A stretch of 64,000 nucleotides of DNA from Moritella sp. 24 (GCF_018219155.1 NZ_CP056123.1:3419505-3483504), one strand, 5' to 3'. Positions 8,871 to 17,495 are shown, counted from the stretch's first letter. Notes: generated from the letters alone by a model not told the origin. Translations and numbers: made by a program.

Positions 8871-8888
8871 TTATATTTGAGGAGTAAA

Positions 8889-8932
8889 AAAGGAAAGCCT
8901 AGCTTAGGTGTTAATCAACCACGGCTATTAAC
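8889..8932 (-). terminator. Possible terminator of the 102-aa protein gene
   Basis: On the minus strand, GTTAAT...ATTAAC (8910-8932) is followed by a small CCTA-AGC-TAGG stem and then CTTTCCTTTTTT. The T-rich end fits an intrinsic terminator about 35 bases after the stop of the upstream gene, but the stems are short. Confidence 0.4.
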
Positions 8933-8965
8933 AGGTATGTATATATCGAAGGTGTTAGGTAAAAG

Positions 8966-9274
8966 TTAAATAACTAACTTAAGATAATGTTTACGCCCCA
9001 GCGTAGCGAAAATCGTTGAACCAAAAAGAACGAATAGTGGATTATGAGAAAAGGCATTTTTAACGGTGACAGCACCATGGGAAAGATCTTTGGTGTGAAT
9101 AGGCTGGCTAGAACACCAACTTAACTTTGCTTGTAAGGTTTGCGTATCGTCCGGGACTTCGATAGAAAAACGTTGTCCACGTTTCACATACGTTATAAAT
9201 TCACCATCGGCATATAATTTATAATCCCGCACAGCATCCAGTAATTGCGTCGGCCTGTATATCCATAATTTCAT
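8966..9274 (-). CDS. Hypothetical protein, 102 aa
   Basis: I do not recognise a named family. The first 60 residues look like a small beta-rich domain (YADGEFITYVKRGQRFSIEVPD), a pattern seen in small proteins with a PEGA-like strand arrangement. A conserved-looking SWCSS turn follows, and there is a hydrophobic C-terminal segment (NPLFVLFGSTIFATLG) that could be a membrane anchor. There is no signal peptide. AAGGATGATGTGAA precedes the ATG, which supports a real gene. It is monocistronic, with a weak terminator-like element after it and an inverted repeat (CTATATT/AATATAG, about 9310-9335) in its upstream region. Confidence 0.6.
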   Translation of the reverse strand: MKLWIYRPTQLLDAVRDYKLYADGEFITYVKRGQRFSIEVPDDTQTLQAKLSWCSSQPIHTKDLSHGAVTVKNAFSHNPLFVLFGSTIFATLGRKHYLKLVI

Positions 9275-9416
9275 TTCACATCATCCTTAATGTTACATTT
9301 ATTGTTGCTTGCTATATTAGCTAAGCAATATAGTAACGAAGCATGAAATAAGTGCTAATTACCAGTTTATTTGTTATCCAACCAATAATGAGCACTTTAA
9401 CAATACGTATTAAGAA

Positions 9417-10136
9417 TTAAGGTTCTTGACGTGTGCTTGCTAGTACAATTTCACGAATACATACATCTTGTGGTTGTGCGTAAGCAAATTCAATTGAACG
9501 TGCAACATCATCAGGTGCAAGAATGTTACCCATTGTTTCTTTCCAAGACTCGTAACCCGCTTTAATTTCTTCTGATGTTGTGTGTGACAACAATTCCGTT
9601 TCAACTGCGCCCGGTGCGATAGTGATAACACGTACATCTGACATTGCTACTTCTTCACGTACGTTTTCAGTGATTGCGTGAACAGCAAATTTAGTACCAC
9701 AATAAGCAGCGTGTGCACCGAATGTTTTACGACCAGCAACAGAACTGATGTTAATAATAGTACCGGTGTTACGTGCTTTCATTGGTGCAAGCACTGCTTG
9801 CATACCGTTTAATAATGCAATTACGTTCACGTCGAACATCGTTTTGAATTCTTCAGCAGGTTGCGTATCAATTTGACCTAACAGCATCATGCCAGCGTTG
9901 TTCACTAATAAGTCTGCAGGACCGTATAATGCTTCAGCTTTAGCAAGTGCAGCATGGAATTCAGCGTGTACTGTTAAGTCTACTTTTTCACATAAACAAT
10001 TTGGTAAGTTTAGTGCTTCTAGTTTTTCAACACGACGAGCAACTAATAATAATGGATGACCAGCCGCGCTTAAACGCTTCGCTGTAGCTTCACCAATACC
10101 TGAACTTGCACCTGTGATCACGACTAATTTTTTCAT
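9417..10136 (-). CDS. Short-chain dehydrogenase/reductase
   Basis: An NAD(P)-dependent oxidoreductase of the classical SDR family, COG4221/YdfG-like, substrate unknown. The dinucleotide-binding TGASSGIG is at residues 8-15, the ARR after strand 2 suggests NADPH preference, NNAG is at about 79-82, and the catalytic Ser (ISSVAG) and Tyr-x-x-x-Lys (YCGTK) are present. At 239 aa the length is typical. The ATG follows AGAGAG. It is divergent from the LysR-type gene at 10370, which is its likely regulator. Confidence 0.9.
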   Translation of the reverse strand: MKKLVVITGASSGIGEATAKRLSAAGHPLLLVARRVEKLEALNLPNCLCEKVDLTVHAEFHAALAKAEALYGPADLLVNNAGMMLLGQIDTQPAEEFKTMFDVNVIALLNGMQAVLAPMKARNTGTIINISSVAGRKTFGAHAAYCGTKFAVHAITENVREEVAMSDVRVITIAPGAVETELLSHTTSEEIKAGYESWKETMGNILAPDDVARSIEFAYAQPQDVCIREIVLASTRQEP

Positions 10137-10202
10137 TATATACTCTCTATTTTTATCATATGTGATTATATTGATTAATACGTTGTAGCTAATTAACTAC
10201 AG

Positions 10203-10254
10203 ACTCAGGGCCTTTCAACCTATCTACCATATTTAATATTGGCTGTCCCTGAGT
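10203..10254. repeat. Inverted repeat in the SDR/LysR divergent promoter region
   Basis: ACTCAGGG (10203-10210) and CCCTGAGT (10247-10254) are perfect 8-base arms separated by 36 bases. They could be a looped operator or an RNA stem in the SDR leader. Confidence 0.45.
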
Positions 10255-10282
10255 GGATGAAAGAGAGTATATAGAGATGTTC

Positions 10283-10302
10283 ATTGTTGATATATACACA
10301 AT
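10283..10302. promoter_or_regulatory. Candidate LysR-type operator
   Basis: ATTGT-N10-ACAAT forms an interrupted dyad containing the T-N11-A LTTR box. It lies about 70 bases before the LysR-type gene, in the shared divergent region. Such dyads are the standard recognition site of LysR regulators, which usually control themselves and the divergent gene. Confidence 0.45.
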
Positions 10303-10369
10303 AAAGAACATAACTGTTATGTATTAAGCTACAATAAGCTAAGTTTGAATTTATCTATATAGGTATAGC

Positions 10370-11299
10370 ATGCAAAATGGTTCTTCTCTTGCCGACATTC
10401 GCGCTTTCGTAACGATTGCCCAACAAGGGAGTTTTACTAAAGCAGCTGAAGAATTACAGTCATCACGTGCCCATGTATCTCGCCAACTTGCGCAACTTGA
10501 ACAGCAACTAGGTGTACAACTCATCATCCGAACCACCCGTGCACAACGTCTTACTCCTATCGGAGAGCAATTTTTCCAGCAATGCCTCACGTCACTGCAA
10601 ACAATCAATCAAGCCGTGATAGCAGCGAAAGACGACACAGAACAATTACAAGGAAGCATTTGTATAAACTGTGTCGGTGGTGTTATTGGCGAAGATATCT
10701 TAGCCAACATTATCAGCGAGTTTAATAAACAATACCCTGATATTGATGTTGAGCTGGACTTTAGCAGCCCACGTGTAGATTTGATTTCAGAAGCATTTGA
10801 TTTAGTCGTACGCATGGGGAAGTTAGAAGATTCAGGATTAGTGGCTAGGAAGCTCACGAGTATTAAGGTACAGGTATTGGCTAGTCCAAGTTATTTAGCT
10901 CAGCATCCTGCCATTAAACACCCTAAAGATCTCGAACAGCATAATTGCTTAACCGGAAGTATTAAACGCTGGCGCTTTCATCAACAGTCAGTGCAACATA
11001 ACAATGCCCCCATACATGAATTAGAGATAAACGTGAAAGGTAACTTTAGCTGTAAGAGTGGTCGTGCATTAATTAACGCTGCAAAAAATGGTAATGGTAT
11101 TGTTCGTTTACCCGAACTGTATTGCGAGAGTGAGATTAATGACAATACTTTAGCGCCAGCCCTTATATCAGAGTCAGCGCAAGATCAATGGCACTCGCCT
11201 GACGTACCATTGTTCCTACTTTATCACCGTAACCGCTACCAACCCGCACGATTAAAAGTATTGATTGATTTTATTTGTCAGCGATTTAACCAACTATAA
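10370..11299 (+). CDS. LysR-family transcriptional regulator
   Basis: A DNA-binding regulator. The N-terminal winged HTH lies at about residues 8-65 (FVTIAQQGSFTKAAEELQSS, then VSRQLAQLEQQLGVQLI), followed by a linker helix and the periplasmic-binding-like effector domain from about residue 90 (GSICINCVGGVIGEDILANI onward). At 309 aa it fits the CrgA/AaeR-like subgroup of LTTRs. The start has AGGT six bases upstream. It is divergently placed to the SDR gene, whose expression it probably controls; the inducer is unknown. Confidence 0.9.
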   Translation: MQNGSSLADIRAFVTIAQQGSFTKAAEELQSSRAHVSRQLAQLEQQLGVQLIIRTTRAQRLTPIGEQFFQQCLTSLQTINQAVIAAKDDTEQLQGSICINCVGGVIGEDILANIISEFNKQYPDIDVELDFSSPRVDLISEAFDLVVRMGKLEDSGLVARKLTSIKVQVLASPSYLAQHPAIKHPKDLEQHNCLTGSIKRWRFHQQSVQHNNAPIHELEINVKGNFSCKSGRALINAAKNGNGIVRLPELYCESEINDNTLAPALISESAQDQWHSPDVPLFLLYHRNRYQPARLKVLIDFICQRFNQL

Positions 11300-11320
11300 A
11301 ACATCTTTCACGAAAACGAG

Positions 11321-11356
11321 ATGTTCGAATGGTTACAAAAACGCTCATTCGAACAT
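11321..11356. promoter_or_regulatory. GlpR-like inverted repeat upstream of glpA
   Basis: ATGTTCGAATG (11321-11331) and CATTCGAACAT (11346-11356) are perfect 11-base arms. Each contains ATGTTCGA, the half-site of the E. coli GlpR operator. E. coli half-sites abut, whereas here 14 bases lie between the arms, so these could be two operators or a divergent arrangement. The site precedes glpABC, a GlpR target. Confidence 0.55.
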
Positions 11357-11358
11357 TT

Positions 11359-11372
11359 ATGATTAAGATCAA
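11359..11372 (+). promoter_or_regulatory. FNR-like site in the glpA promoter
   Basis: ATGAT-TAAG-ATCAA matches the FNR consensus TTGAT-N4-ATCAA at 9 of 10 positions. A -10 box CATAAT at 11394-11399 implies a start near 11406, placing the FNR centre at about -41, the class II activator position. E. coli glpABC is FNR-activated. Confidence 0.6.
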
Positions 11373-11436
11373 TTTCCCAAAAACTATCTAGTACATAATT
11401 GTAAGTAGTTAATTGACCTGCATATATGGATGAATT

Positions 11437-13080
11437 ATGGGAAAGGTAACCCGTTTTAATACAGATGTATTGATTATTGGTGGTGGTGCAACTGGTACAG
11501 GTATTATGCGTGATTGCGCATTACGTGGCATAAGTTGCATTCTACTTGATAAGAATGATATCGCTTCTGGTACAACTGGCCGTAATCATGGCTTATTACA
11601 TTCTGGTGCACGCTACGCAGTCACTGATGCTGAATCCGCACAAGAATGTATACAAGAAAACAAGATCCTCAAACGCATAGCCAGTCACTGTATCGAAGAA
11701 ACGAGCGGGTTATTTATTACGTTACCAGAAGATGATCTGGATTTTCAAGATACCTTCATTAACGCTTGCGCGCGTGCAGAAATCGGCACAGAAAGATTAA
11801 CACCACAGCAAGCAATCGAGCTCGAACCAAATGTTAACCGCAGCTTACTCGGCGCAGTAAAAGTCCCCGATGGCACCCTTGACCCTTTCCGTTTATGTGC
11901 ATCCAATGTATTAGATGCTAAAAATCATGGTGCTAAATTACTCACTTACTCAATGGTCAAATCATTAATTCGTATTGGCGAACGTATCATTGGCGCAAAA
12001 TGCATTAATACCCGCACCAACGAATCATTTGAAGTGTATGCCCAAGAAACCATTAATGCAGCAGGTATTTGGGGTAAAAACATTTGCCAATATGCAGAAT
12101 TAAATGTGCAGATGCTACCAGCCAAAGGTTCCCTACTCGTATTCGAACATCGTATTAATGATCTGGTCATTAACCGTTGTCGTAAACCCGCGGATGCCGA
12201 TATTCTCGTTCCTGGTGATTCGATTTCACTCATCGGTACCACGTCTGAAGAAATTGACTATAAAGATATCGATAAGCTGACAACCAGCGAAAAAGAAGTG
12301 AACATCTTAATTGAAGAAGGCGCAAAACTCGCCCCTATATTGGCTCAAACACGAGTGTTACGTGCTTACGCTGGCGTACGACCACTCGTTGATGTAGGTG
12401 GCGGAGATGGCCGAAACATTAGTCGTGGGATTGTATTACTCGATCATGAACAGCGAGATGGCTTAACAGGATTTAGTAGTATTCTCGGTGGTAAATTAAT
12501 GACCAGTCGCCTCATGGCTGAAATGACGACTAATCTTGTCGCCGACAAACTGGGGAATACTAGTGGCTGCTCAACACATTTACAACCCCTCCCCGGCTCT
12601 GTTGTTAATAAAGAAAGCAAACCTAAGAAAACAGTATTTACTACCAAAGCAGCAACACACCGTCATGGTGAAAATGCCGTTGCAACATTTGACCAAAGCA
12701 CAAAAGGAAAATCCATCGTTTGCGAATGTGAAATGGTATCCGTTGGTGAAATTGAGTATGCCATTAAACAATTAGACGTAACCAGTTTAGTCGATTTACG
12801 CAGACGAACCCGCCTTGGGATGGGCTCATGCCAAGGCGAATTATGTACTTATCGCGCTTCAAGTTTATTTTGTGATTTTGCAAATTGTACCGGTTATGAA
12901 TCAAGTAAATTATTAATGCAGTTTTTTGAAGAGCGCTGGAAAGGCATTAAACCCGTGTTATTTGGTGATGCACTACGCGAAGCTGAGTTTACCTACTGGC
13001 TTTATGAAGGCCTGTTTGGCGCCACAGATATTAATCAGTTGGGTGAAAAGCAAGAAGATAAGGATTATTATGAAGTTTGA
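11437..13080 (+). CDS. glpA: Anaerobic glycerol-3-phosphate dehydrogenase subunit A
   Basis: The FAD catalytic subunit oxidises sn-glycerol-3-phosphate to dihydroxyacetone phosphate and feeds electrons through GlpB/GlpC to the menaquinone pool under anaerobic conditions. The FAD motif IIGGGATGTG is at about residues 14-23, with the DAO-fold segment GRNHGLLHSGARYAV after it. A C-terminal BFD-like [2Fe-2S] domain has CECEMVSVGEIEYAI and RLGMGSCQGELC. The 547-aa length agrees with E. coli GlpA (542). Its 3' end overlaps glpB by 11 bases. FNR-like and GlpR-like sites lie upstream. Confidence 0.96.
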   Translation: MGKVTRFNTDVLIIGGGATGTGIMRDCALRGISCILLDKNDIASGTTGRNHGLLHSGARYAVTDAESAQECIQENKILKRIASHCIEETSGLFITLPEDDLDFQDTFINACARAEIGTERLTPQQAIELEPNVNRSLLGAVKVPDGTLDPFRLCASNVLDAKNHGAKLLTYSMVKSLIRIGERIIGAKCINTRTNESFEVYAQETINAAGIWGKNICQYAELNVQMLPAKGSLLVFEHRINDLVINRCRKPADADILVPGDSISLIGTTSEEIDYKDIDKLTTSEKEVNILIEEGAKLAPILAQTRVLRAYAGVRPLVDVGGGDGRNISRGIVLLDHEQRDGLTGFSSILGGKLMTSRLMAEMTTNLVADKLGNTSGCSTHLQPLPGSVVNKESKPKKTVFTTKAATHRHGENAVATFDQSTKGKSIVCECEMVSVGEIEYAIKQLDVTSLVDLRRRTRLGMGSCQGELCTYRASSLFCDFANCTGYESSKLLMQFFEERWKGIKPVLFGDALREAEFTYWLYEGLFGATDINQLGEKQEDKDYYEV

Positions 13081-14413
13081 TAGCATCATTATTGGCGGTG
13101 GTATTGCAGGTTATACTGCAGGATTACGTAGCCTCGAAGCTGGATTAAAAACAGCCATTATTTCAAATGGTCAGAGCGCACTGCACTTTTCATCAGGCTC
13201 TATCGACCTGCTTTCACATACACCGACAGGCAAGATGATTCGTAACCCTTCGGCTATTTTTGATAAATTCACCCTCGAATTTCCGGCTCATCCTTATAGT
13301 AAGGTCGGTAAAAAAACCGTATTTGAATCGGTTGAATGGTACAAAAACCTATTAACAAGCGCAGGCATACCATTAATACAACAAGATAACGGTGATAATC
13401 ATTTCCGTATTACCCCGCTTGGTACACTAAAGTCCACATGGTTATCACAGCCTTATATACAGCAATTACCAATGCGACTATCAGAGCATAATGTTAAACG
13501 TATTATCGTTGTACAAATTGATGATTTCCGCGATTTCAATGCCAAGATGGTCACTGATAATTTAACTCAGTTACCTGAATTTCAAGGTGTTGATATTAGT
13601 CACACCAGTATTTCCATCGATGGATTCTCGGGGCTGAAACGTAATGCTTGCGAACTACGCTCTATTGATATTGCCCGTATCTTAAGTAACGATGATGAAA
13701 TAAATGCGTTAGCCGTTAAGCTATCAGCCATCGCCACTCCAGATGACATAGTGGTTATGCCAGCAATCACCGGCAATGGCATGGGGCTTTCGGTACTGAA
13801 TAAGCTACATGCACTCACTCATTTAACCTTTCACGAAGTACCAACCATGCCACCATCAATGCTTGGTATTCGTCTTGAAGAAGCCATGATTGATTTATTT
13901 ATCAAACGTGGCGGCATGCTATTAAAGGGTGACCAAGTAACCCGTGGTGATATGGCTGAAGATAATGGTCAATTAACACTTAAACGTATTTATACCCGTA
14001 ACTTAGAAACGATGCCATTAACTGCTGATAACTATATTTTTGCTTCTGGTAGTTTTTTCAATAAAGGGCTGATTGGTCATCACGATAAATTACAAGAACC
14101 TATCTTTGATTTAGACATGAATAGCCTTGAGGAGCGTAGTACGTGGTACAACCCACAATTTTTTGCCGCTAACTCACAGCCATTTTTATCACTGGGCATT
14201 AAAACAAATCATACATTTAACCCCATGCTAAAAGGCCAAGTAATCAATAACCTATTTTGTGCGGGCTCAAATTTAGGTGGCTATGATCCCATTGCAGAAG
14301 GTTGCGGTAGTGGTGTCGCGATCAGCACCGCTTATCACGCTGTAAACCAGTTTTTACAACAACCTGCCGTAAATACGCACGTACAACAAATCACCAGCAA
14401 CAGCTTGGCATAA
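13070..14413 (+). CDS. glpB: Anaerobic glycerol-3-phosphate dehydrogenase subunit B
   Basis: A flavoprotein that completes the soluble GlpAB dimer. The N-terminal FAD motif is SIIIGGGIAGYTAGL. I start it at the ATG at 13070 (MKFDSIII), with AAGGAT six bases upstream. The same frame is open another 48 codons into glpA, but that extension reads an unrelated peptide and is rejected. The resulting 447 aa is a little longer than E. coli GlpB (419). The C-terminal FAD-domain motif NNLFCAGSNLGGYDPIAEGC is present. Overlap with glpA and a 13-base gap before glpC indicate one operon. Confidence 0.93.
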   Translation: MKFDSIIIGGGIAGYTAGLRSLEAGLKTAIISNGQSALHFSSGSIDLLSHTPTGKMIRNPSAIFDKFTLEFPAHPYSKVGKKTVFESVEWYKNLLTSAGIPLIQQDNGDNHFRITPLGTLKSTWLSQPYIQQLPMRLSEHNVKRIIVVQIDDFRDFNAKMVTDNLTQLPEFQGVDISHTSISIDGFSGLKRNACELRSIDIARILSNDDEINALAVKLSAIATPDDIVVMPAITGNGMGLSVLNKLHALTHLTFHEVPTMPPSMLGIRLEEAMIDLFIKRGGMLLKGDQVTRGDMAEDNGQLTLKRIYTRNLETMPLTADNYIFASGSFFNKGLIGHHDKLQEPIFDLDMNSLEERSTWYNPQFFAANSQPFLSLGIKTNHTFNPMLKGQVINNLFCAGSNLGGYDPIAEGCGSGVAISTAYHAVNQFLQQPAVNTHVQQITSNSLA

Positions 14414-14426
14414 GGGGAGAAATACA

Positions 14427-15635
14427 ATGGATTTAGCATCAACACGTTTTGAAAAATGCATCAAGTGTACTATTTGCACCGTATATTGCCCTGTTGCCAA
14501 AGCTAACCCTGATTATCCAGGGCCAAAAGAATCAGGCCCAGATGGGGAGCGACTCAGAATAAAAAGCCCTGAGTATTATGACGAGGCATTAAAACTCTGC
14601 ACCAACTGTAAACGTTGTGAAACAGCGTGTCCGTCCAATGTTAATGTGGGTGATATTATTGCCGTAGCTCGGGGGAAATTTGAGAAGAAAAAACTTAACC
14701 CTAAACTAATGCGTGATTACATTTTAAGTCATACCGATCTATTCGGCACATTATCTACACCTGTTGCACCTTTGGTTAACAAGATCACTGATTCGAAAAT
14801 AATCAAAACCATCATGGATAAAACGGTTTCTATTGATAAGCACAAATCTTTACCTAAATACTCGTTTGGTTCATTTAGGCATTGGTATAAAAAACAAGCC
14901 GAGACTCAAGAAAAATTCGCTCGTCAAATAAGTTACTTTCACGGCTGTTATGTTAACTACAACAATCCGCAGTTGGGTAAAGATTTAATTAAAGTACTCA
15001 ATGCCATGAATATTGGCGTAAAATTATTGAAGAAAGAAAAATGCTGTGGTGTACCGCTGATCGCCAATGGCTTTCATGATAAAGCGCGTAAGAATGCAGA
15101 GTTCAATGTTAAACACATGACTGACGCTGTCGAACAGTTCAATACGCCGATCTTATCGACATCATCAACGTGTTCATTGACCTTAAAACAAGAATATCCG
15201 CATGTTTTAAAAGTAGATAATAGTAAGATAAGTAATAAGCTTGAATTCATTACATCATTTATATTACGTGAGTTTATGAACGGTAATATGCCTGAATTAA
15301 AGCCCGTCAATAAAACGATTGTCTATCATACGCCGTGCCATCTAGAGCGCAGTGGCTTGGCTATTTTCACCATTGAATTGTTACGAACAATTCCTGGTTT
15401 AAATGTAATAGTACTGAATAGCGAATGCTGTGGTTCTGCTGGTACATATGGCTTTAAAAAAGAAAACTATGAAGTGTCAATGAAGATAGGTAAAGGTTTG
15501 TTTGAACAAATCAAACAGGCTGATGCAGACTTTGCAATCACAGATTGTGAAACGTGCAAATGGCAGATTGAAGAGAACTCGGACTTAGAAACTATCCATC
15601 CGGTAAGCTTATTAGCTCAGTGTTTAGCTGAATAA
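14427..15635 (+). CDS. glpC: Anaerobic glycerol-3-phosphate dehydrogenase subunit C
   Basis: The iron-sulfur membrane-anchoring subunit that hands electrons from GlpAB to quinone. Two [4Fe-4S] motifs are in the N-terminal 75 residues (CIKCTICTVYCP and CTNCKRCETACP). Two CCG domains follow, with EKCCGVPL and SECCGSAGTYG, as in heterodisulfide-reductase-type subunits. At 402 aa it matches E. coli GlpC (396). GGGGAGAAATACA precedes the ATG. It is last in glpABC; glpT/glpK/glpR are not in the window. Confidence 0.95.
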   Translation: MDLASTRFEKCIKCTICTVYCPVAKANPDYPGPKESGPDGERLRIKSPEYYDEALKLCTNCKRCETACPSNVNVGDIIAVARGKFEKKKLNPKLMRDYILSHTDLFGTLSTPVAPLVNKITDSKIIKTIMDKTVSIDKHKSLPKYSFGSFRHWYKKQAETQEKFARQISYFHGCYVNYNNPQLGKDLIKVLNAMNIGVKLLKKEKCCGVPLIANGFHDKARKNAEFNVKHMTDAVEQFNTPILSTSSTCSLTLKQEYPHVLKVDNSKISNKLEFITSFILREFMNGNMPELKPVNKTIVYHTPCHLERSGLAIFTIELLRTIPGLNVIVLNSECCGSAGTYGFKKENYEVSMKIGKGLFEQIKQADADFAITDCETCKWQIEENSDLETIHPVSLLAQCLAE

Positions 15636-15673
15636 AATAGATTAGCGCAGTGCTTACCTCACTAATAATAAAA

Positions 15674-15732
15674 AGGACGCCTGCACCTTATTTACTGTAA
15701 ATAGTTTACCGTAAATAAAACGCAGACGTCCT
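15674..15732 (-). terminator. Long hairpin between glpC and dbpA
   Basis: AGGACGCCTGC (15674-15684) pairs with GCAGACGTCCT (15722-15732) with one mismatch, and an inner TTATTTAC/GTAAATAA pair extends the stem. T5 follows on the minus strand, so it terminates dbpA; it probably also stops glpABC transcription coming from the other side. Confidence 0.75.
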
Positions 15733-15756
15733 CTAAGTATTACTGAAACTTAACGA

Positions 15757-17151
15757 TTAATCGTTAAATGAACGTACGATCCAAGCGCGGAATGTACGGC
15801 CTTTCAATTTACCTTTACCAATTTTTTGTACTGCCGCTTTCGCAACTTTGCTATCAACAGCAACATAAGCACAATGGTCAAACAGTTGGATTTTACCTAC
15901 TAGCTTACCATCAATACCATCTTTACCTGTTAATGCACCTAGGATATCACCAGCACGTACTTTTTGCTTTTTACCGCCATCAATACGGATACATTCCATC
16001 GGCGGAACCATAGGTGATTCATTTAGTACACTTGCAGATGGTAATGCTTCAGGTGTGATCATACCAAAACGATCTTCTAGCTGTGCAACTTGGTAGCCTT
16101 CTTTATCATCGAATAAAGTACAAGCAAAACCTTTACTACCAGCACGACCTGTACGGCCAATACGGTGAACGTGCACTTCGCTATCGTGCGCAACGTTGAA
16201 ATTAATTACCGCATCTAACGAATCAATATCCAGACCACGAGATGCAACGTCAGTAGCAACAAGAATAGAAACACTCTTCGTTGCAAAACGAACTAACGCT
16301 TGATCACGATCACGCTGCTCTAAGTCACCGTGCAGTGCGATGATGCTAAAGCCAAAGTGGCCTAATTCATCAGCAACATCTTGTACATCTTTCTTGGTGT
16401 TACAAAAGATAACCGTTGATTCAGGTTTGTGTTGTAGTAATAAACCACGCACTGTATCTAAACGCTCACCAAAGTTTTTCACTTTATAAAAATGTTGTTT
16501 GATTGAGCTATCATCATGTGTTGATGCTACTTCAACCATTGTTGGTTCTGTCATTATTTTCGATGCAATTGCTTGAATCTTTTTCGGGAACGTTGCACTG
16601 AATAATAATGTTTGACGATCACTTGGCGCTTTTTCAACAATCGCGTCTAGTGCATCTTGGAAGCCCATTTCTAACATACGATCAGCTTCATCAAGCACAA
16701 ATGTTGTTAGATTATCTAATCGTAACGAGCCCTTGTTTAAGTGATCTAATACGCGACCAGGCGTACCAACAATAATGTGTGCACCGTGTTCTAATGAACC
16801 GATTTGTGGGCCAAATGGCATACCACCACACAATGTAAGTACTTTAATGTTGTGAATACCACGTGCAAGTTTACGCACTTCTTTCGCTACTTGGTCAGCA
16901 AGTTCACGTGTAGGGCAAAGTACTAATGTTTGAATACGGAAACGTTCTACGTTCAAACGTTGCAGTAAACCTAAACCAAAAGCGGCTGTTTTACCTGAAC
17001 CAGTTTTACCTTGGCCAATAACATCTTTACCTTCAAGAATAGTCGGTAAGCTTTGTGCTTGGATTGGTGTCATTTCGGTATAACCGAGAGTCTCCAGATT
17101 AGAAACGAGTTCTGGACGTAAATTTAGAGATGAAAAATTAGTTTGGCTCAC
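15757..17151 (-). CDS. dbpA: DEAD-box ATP-dependent RNA helicase DbpA
   Basis: An RNA helicase that binds hairpin 92 of 23S rRNA and acts in 50S subunit assembly. The helicase core shows the Q-motif (TPIQAQSLP), Walker A GKTGSGKT, DEAD ([11 protein letters not shown]), SAT (LFSATFP) and the HRIGRTGR motif. A C-terminal DbpA-type RNA-recognition domain lies in the last ~75 residues (KVRAGDILGALTGKDGI onward), which separates it from RhlE and SrmB. It starts at a GTG at 17151 with AAGGG upstream; 464 aa agrees with E. coli (457). It lies downstream of the cold-shock gene, separated by a terminator. Confidence 0.94.
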   Translation of the reverse strand: MSQTNFSSLNLRPELVSNLETLGYTEMTPIQAQSLPTILEGKDVIGQGKTGSGKTAAFGLGLLQRLNVERFRIQTLVLCPTRELADQVAKEVRKLARGIHNIKVLTLCGGMPFGPQIGSLEHGAHIIVGTPGRVLDHLNKGSLRLDNLTTFVLDEADRMLEMGFQDALDAIVEKAPSDRQTLLFSATFPKKIQAIASKIMTEPTMVEVASTHDDSSIKQHFYKVKNFGERLDTVRGLLLQHKPESTVIFCNTKKDVQDVADELGHFGFSIIALHGDLEQRDRDQALVRFATKSVSILVATDVASRGLDIDSLDAVINFNVAHDSEVHVHRIGRTGRAGSKGFACTLFDDKEGYQVAQLEDRFGMITPEALPSASVLNESPMVPPMECIRIDGGKKQKVRAGDILGALTGKDGIDGKLVGKIQLFDHCAYVAVDSKVAKAAVQKIGKGKLKGRTFRAWIVRSFND

Positions 17152-17185
17152 AGTAAATACCCTTCGTGGTTATTGGAGATAAAAC

Positions 17186-17218
17186 AAAAAGGGCAAGCTC
17201 CGAAGAACATGCCCTTTA
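17186..17218 (-). terminator. Terminator of the cold-shock gene
   Basis: On the minus strand AAAGGGCA...TGCCCTTTTT forms a stem around a TTCG-containing loop, with a T-run. It separates the csp transcript from dbpA. Confidence 0.8.
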
Positions 17219-17288
17219 TACTTAAACTTTTCGACTTATCATCAATCCATTTAAGTTAACAATCTTAGTGACTATTAATTCAGAAGAA

Positions 17289-17495
17289 TTAAAGTACTAC
17301 GATGTTTTCCGCTTGAGGACCTTTTTGGCCATCAGTAACGTTGAATTCAACTTTTTGGTTTTCTAAAAGTGTACGGAAACCGTCACTTTGGATAGCGCTG
17401 AAGTGAGCGAACACGTCAGGGCCGTTTTCTTGTTGAATGAAACCGAAACCTTTAGTTTCGTTGAACCATTTTACTGTACCTACGATTTTAGACAT
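17289..17495 (-). CDS. CspA-family cold-shock protein
   Basis: A single cold-shock domain of 68 aa that binds single-stranded RNA/DNA and acts as an RNA chaperone. RNP1 is KGFGFI and RNP2 is VFAHF, with the GTVKWFN start typical of CspA/CspE-type proteins. AGGA lies eight bases before the ATG. A consensus sigma70 promoter about 150 bases upstream gives it a long leader, the hallmark of cold-inducible csp genes. It is flanked by two DEAD-box helicase genes. I leave the paralogue name open. Confidence 0.95.
   Translation of the reverse strand: MSKIVGTVKWFNETKGFGFIQQENGPDVFAHFSAIQSDGFRTLLENQKVEFNVTDGQKGPQAENIVVL

Larger units (their letters stand above)
8318..8965. other. Gene-free region of about 650 bp with stem-loops
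   Basis: No ORF here looks coding. The right part of the aapJ promoter should lie at 8320-8500 on the minus strand (a TATAAA-like box is present near 8440), but I cannot pick a convincing -35. At 8538-8582 two overlapping inverted repeats (GTGAATA/TATTCAC and TATGGATA/TATCCATA) could form alternative hairpins. The part from 8758 to 8870 holds three successive stem-loops, listed separately. Confidence 0.5.

Noticed and set aside
10203-10254. Inverted repeat as insertion-sequence ends
   Set aside because: The 52-bp element has no target duplication and no transposase, so an operator or RNA stem is simpler.
12926-13069. 48-codon N-terminal extension of glpB
   Set aside because: It lies inside glpA in another frame, reads as an unrelated peptide, and the ATG at 13070 has a good ribosome-binding site.
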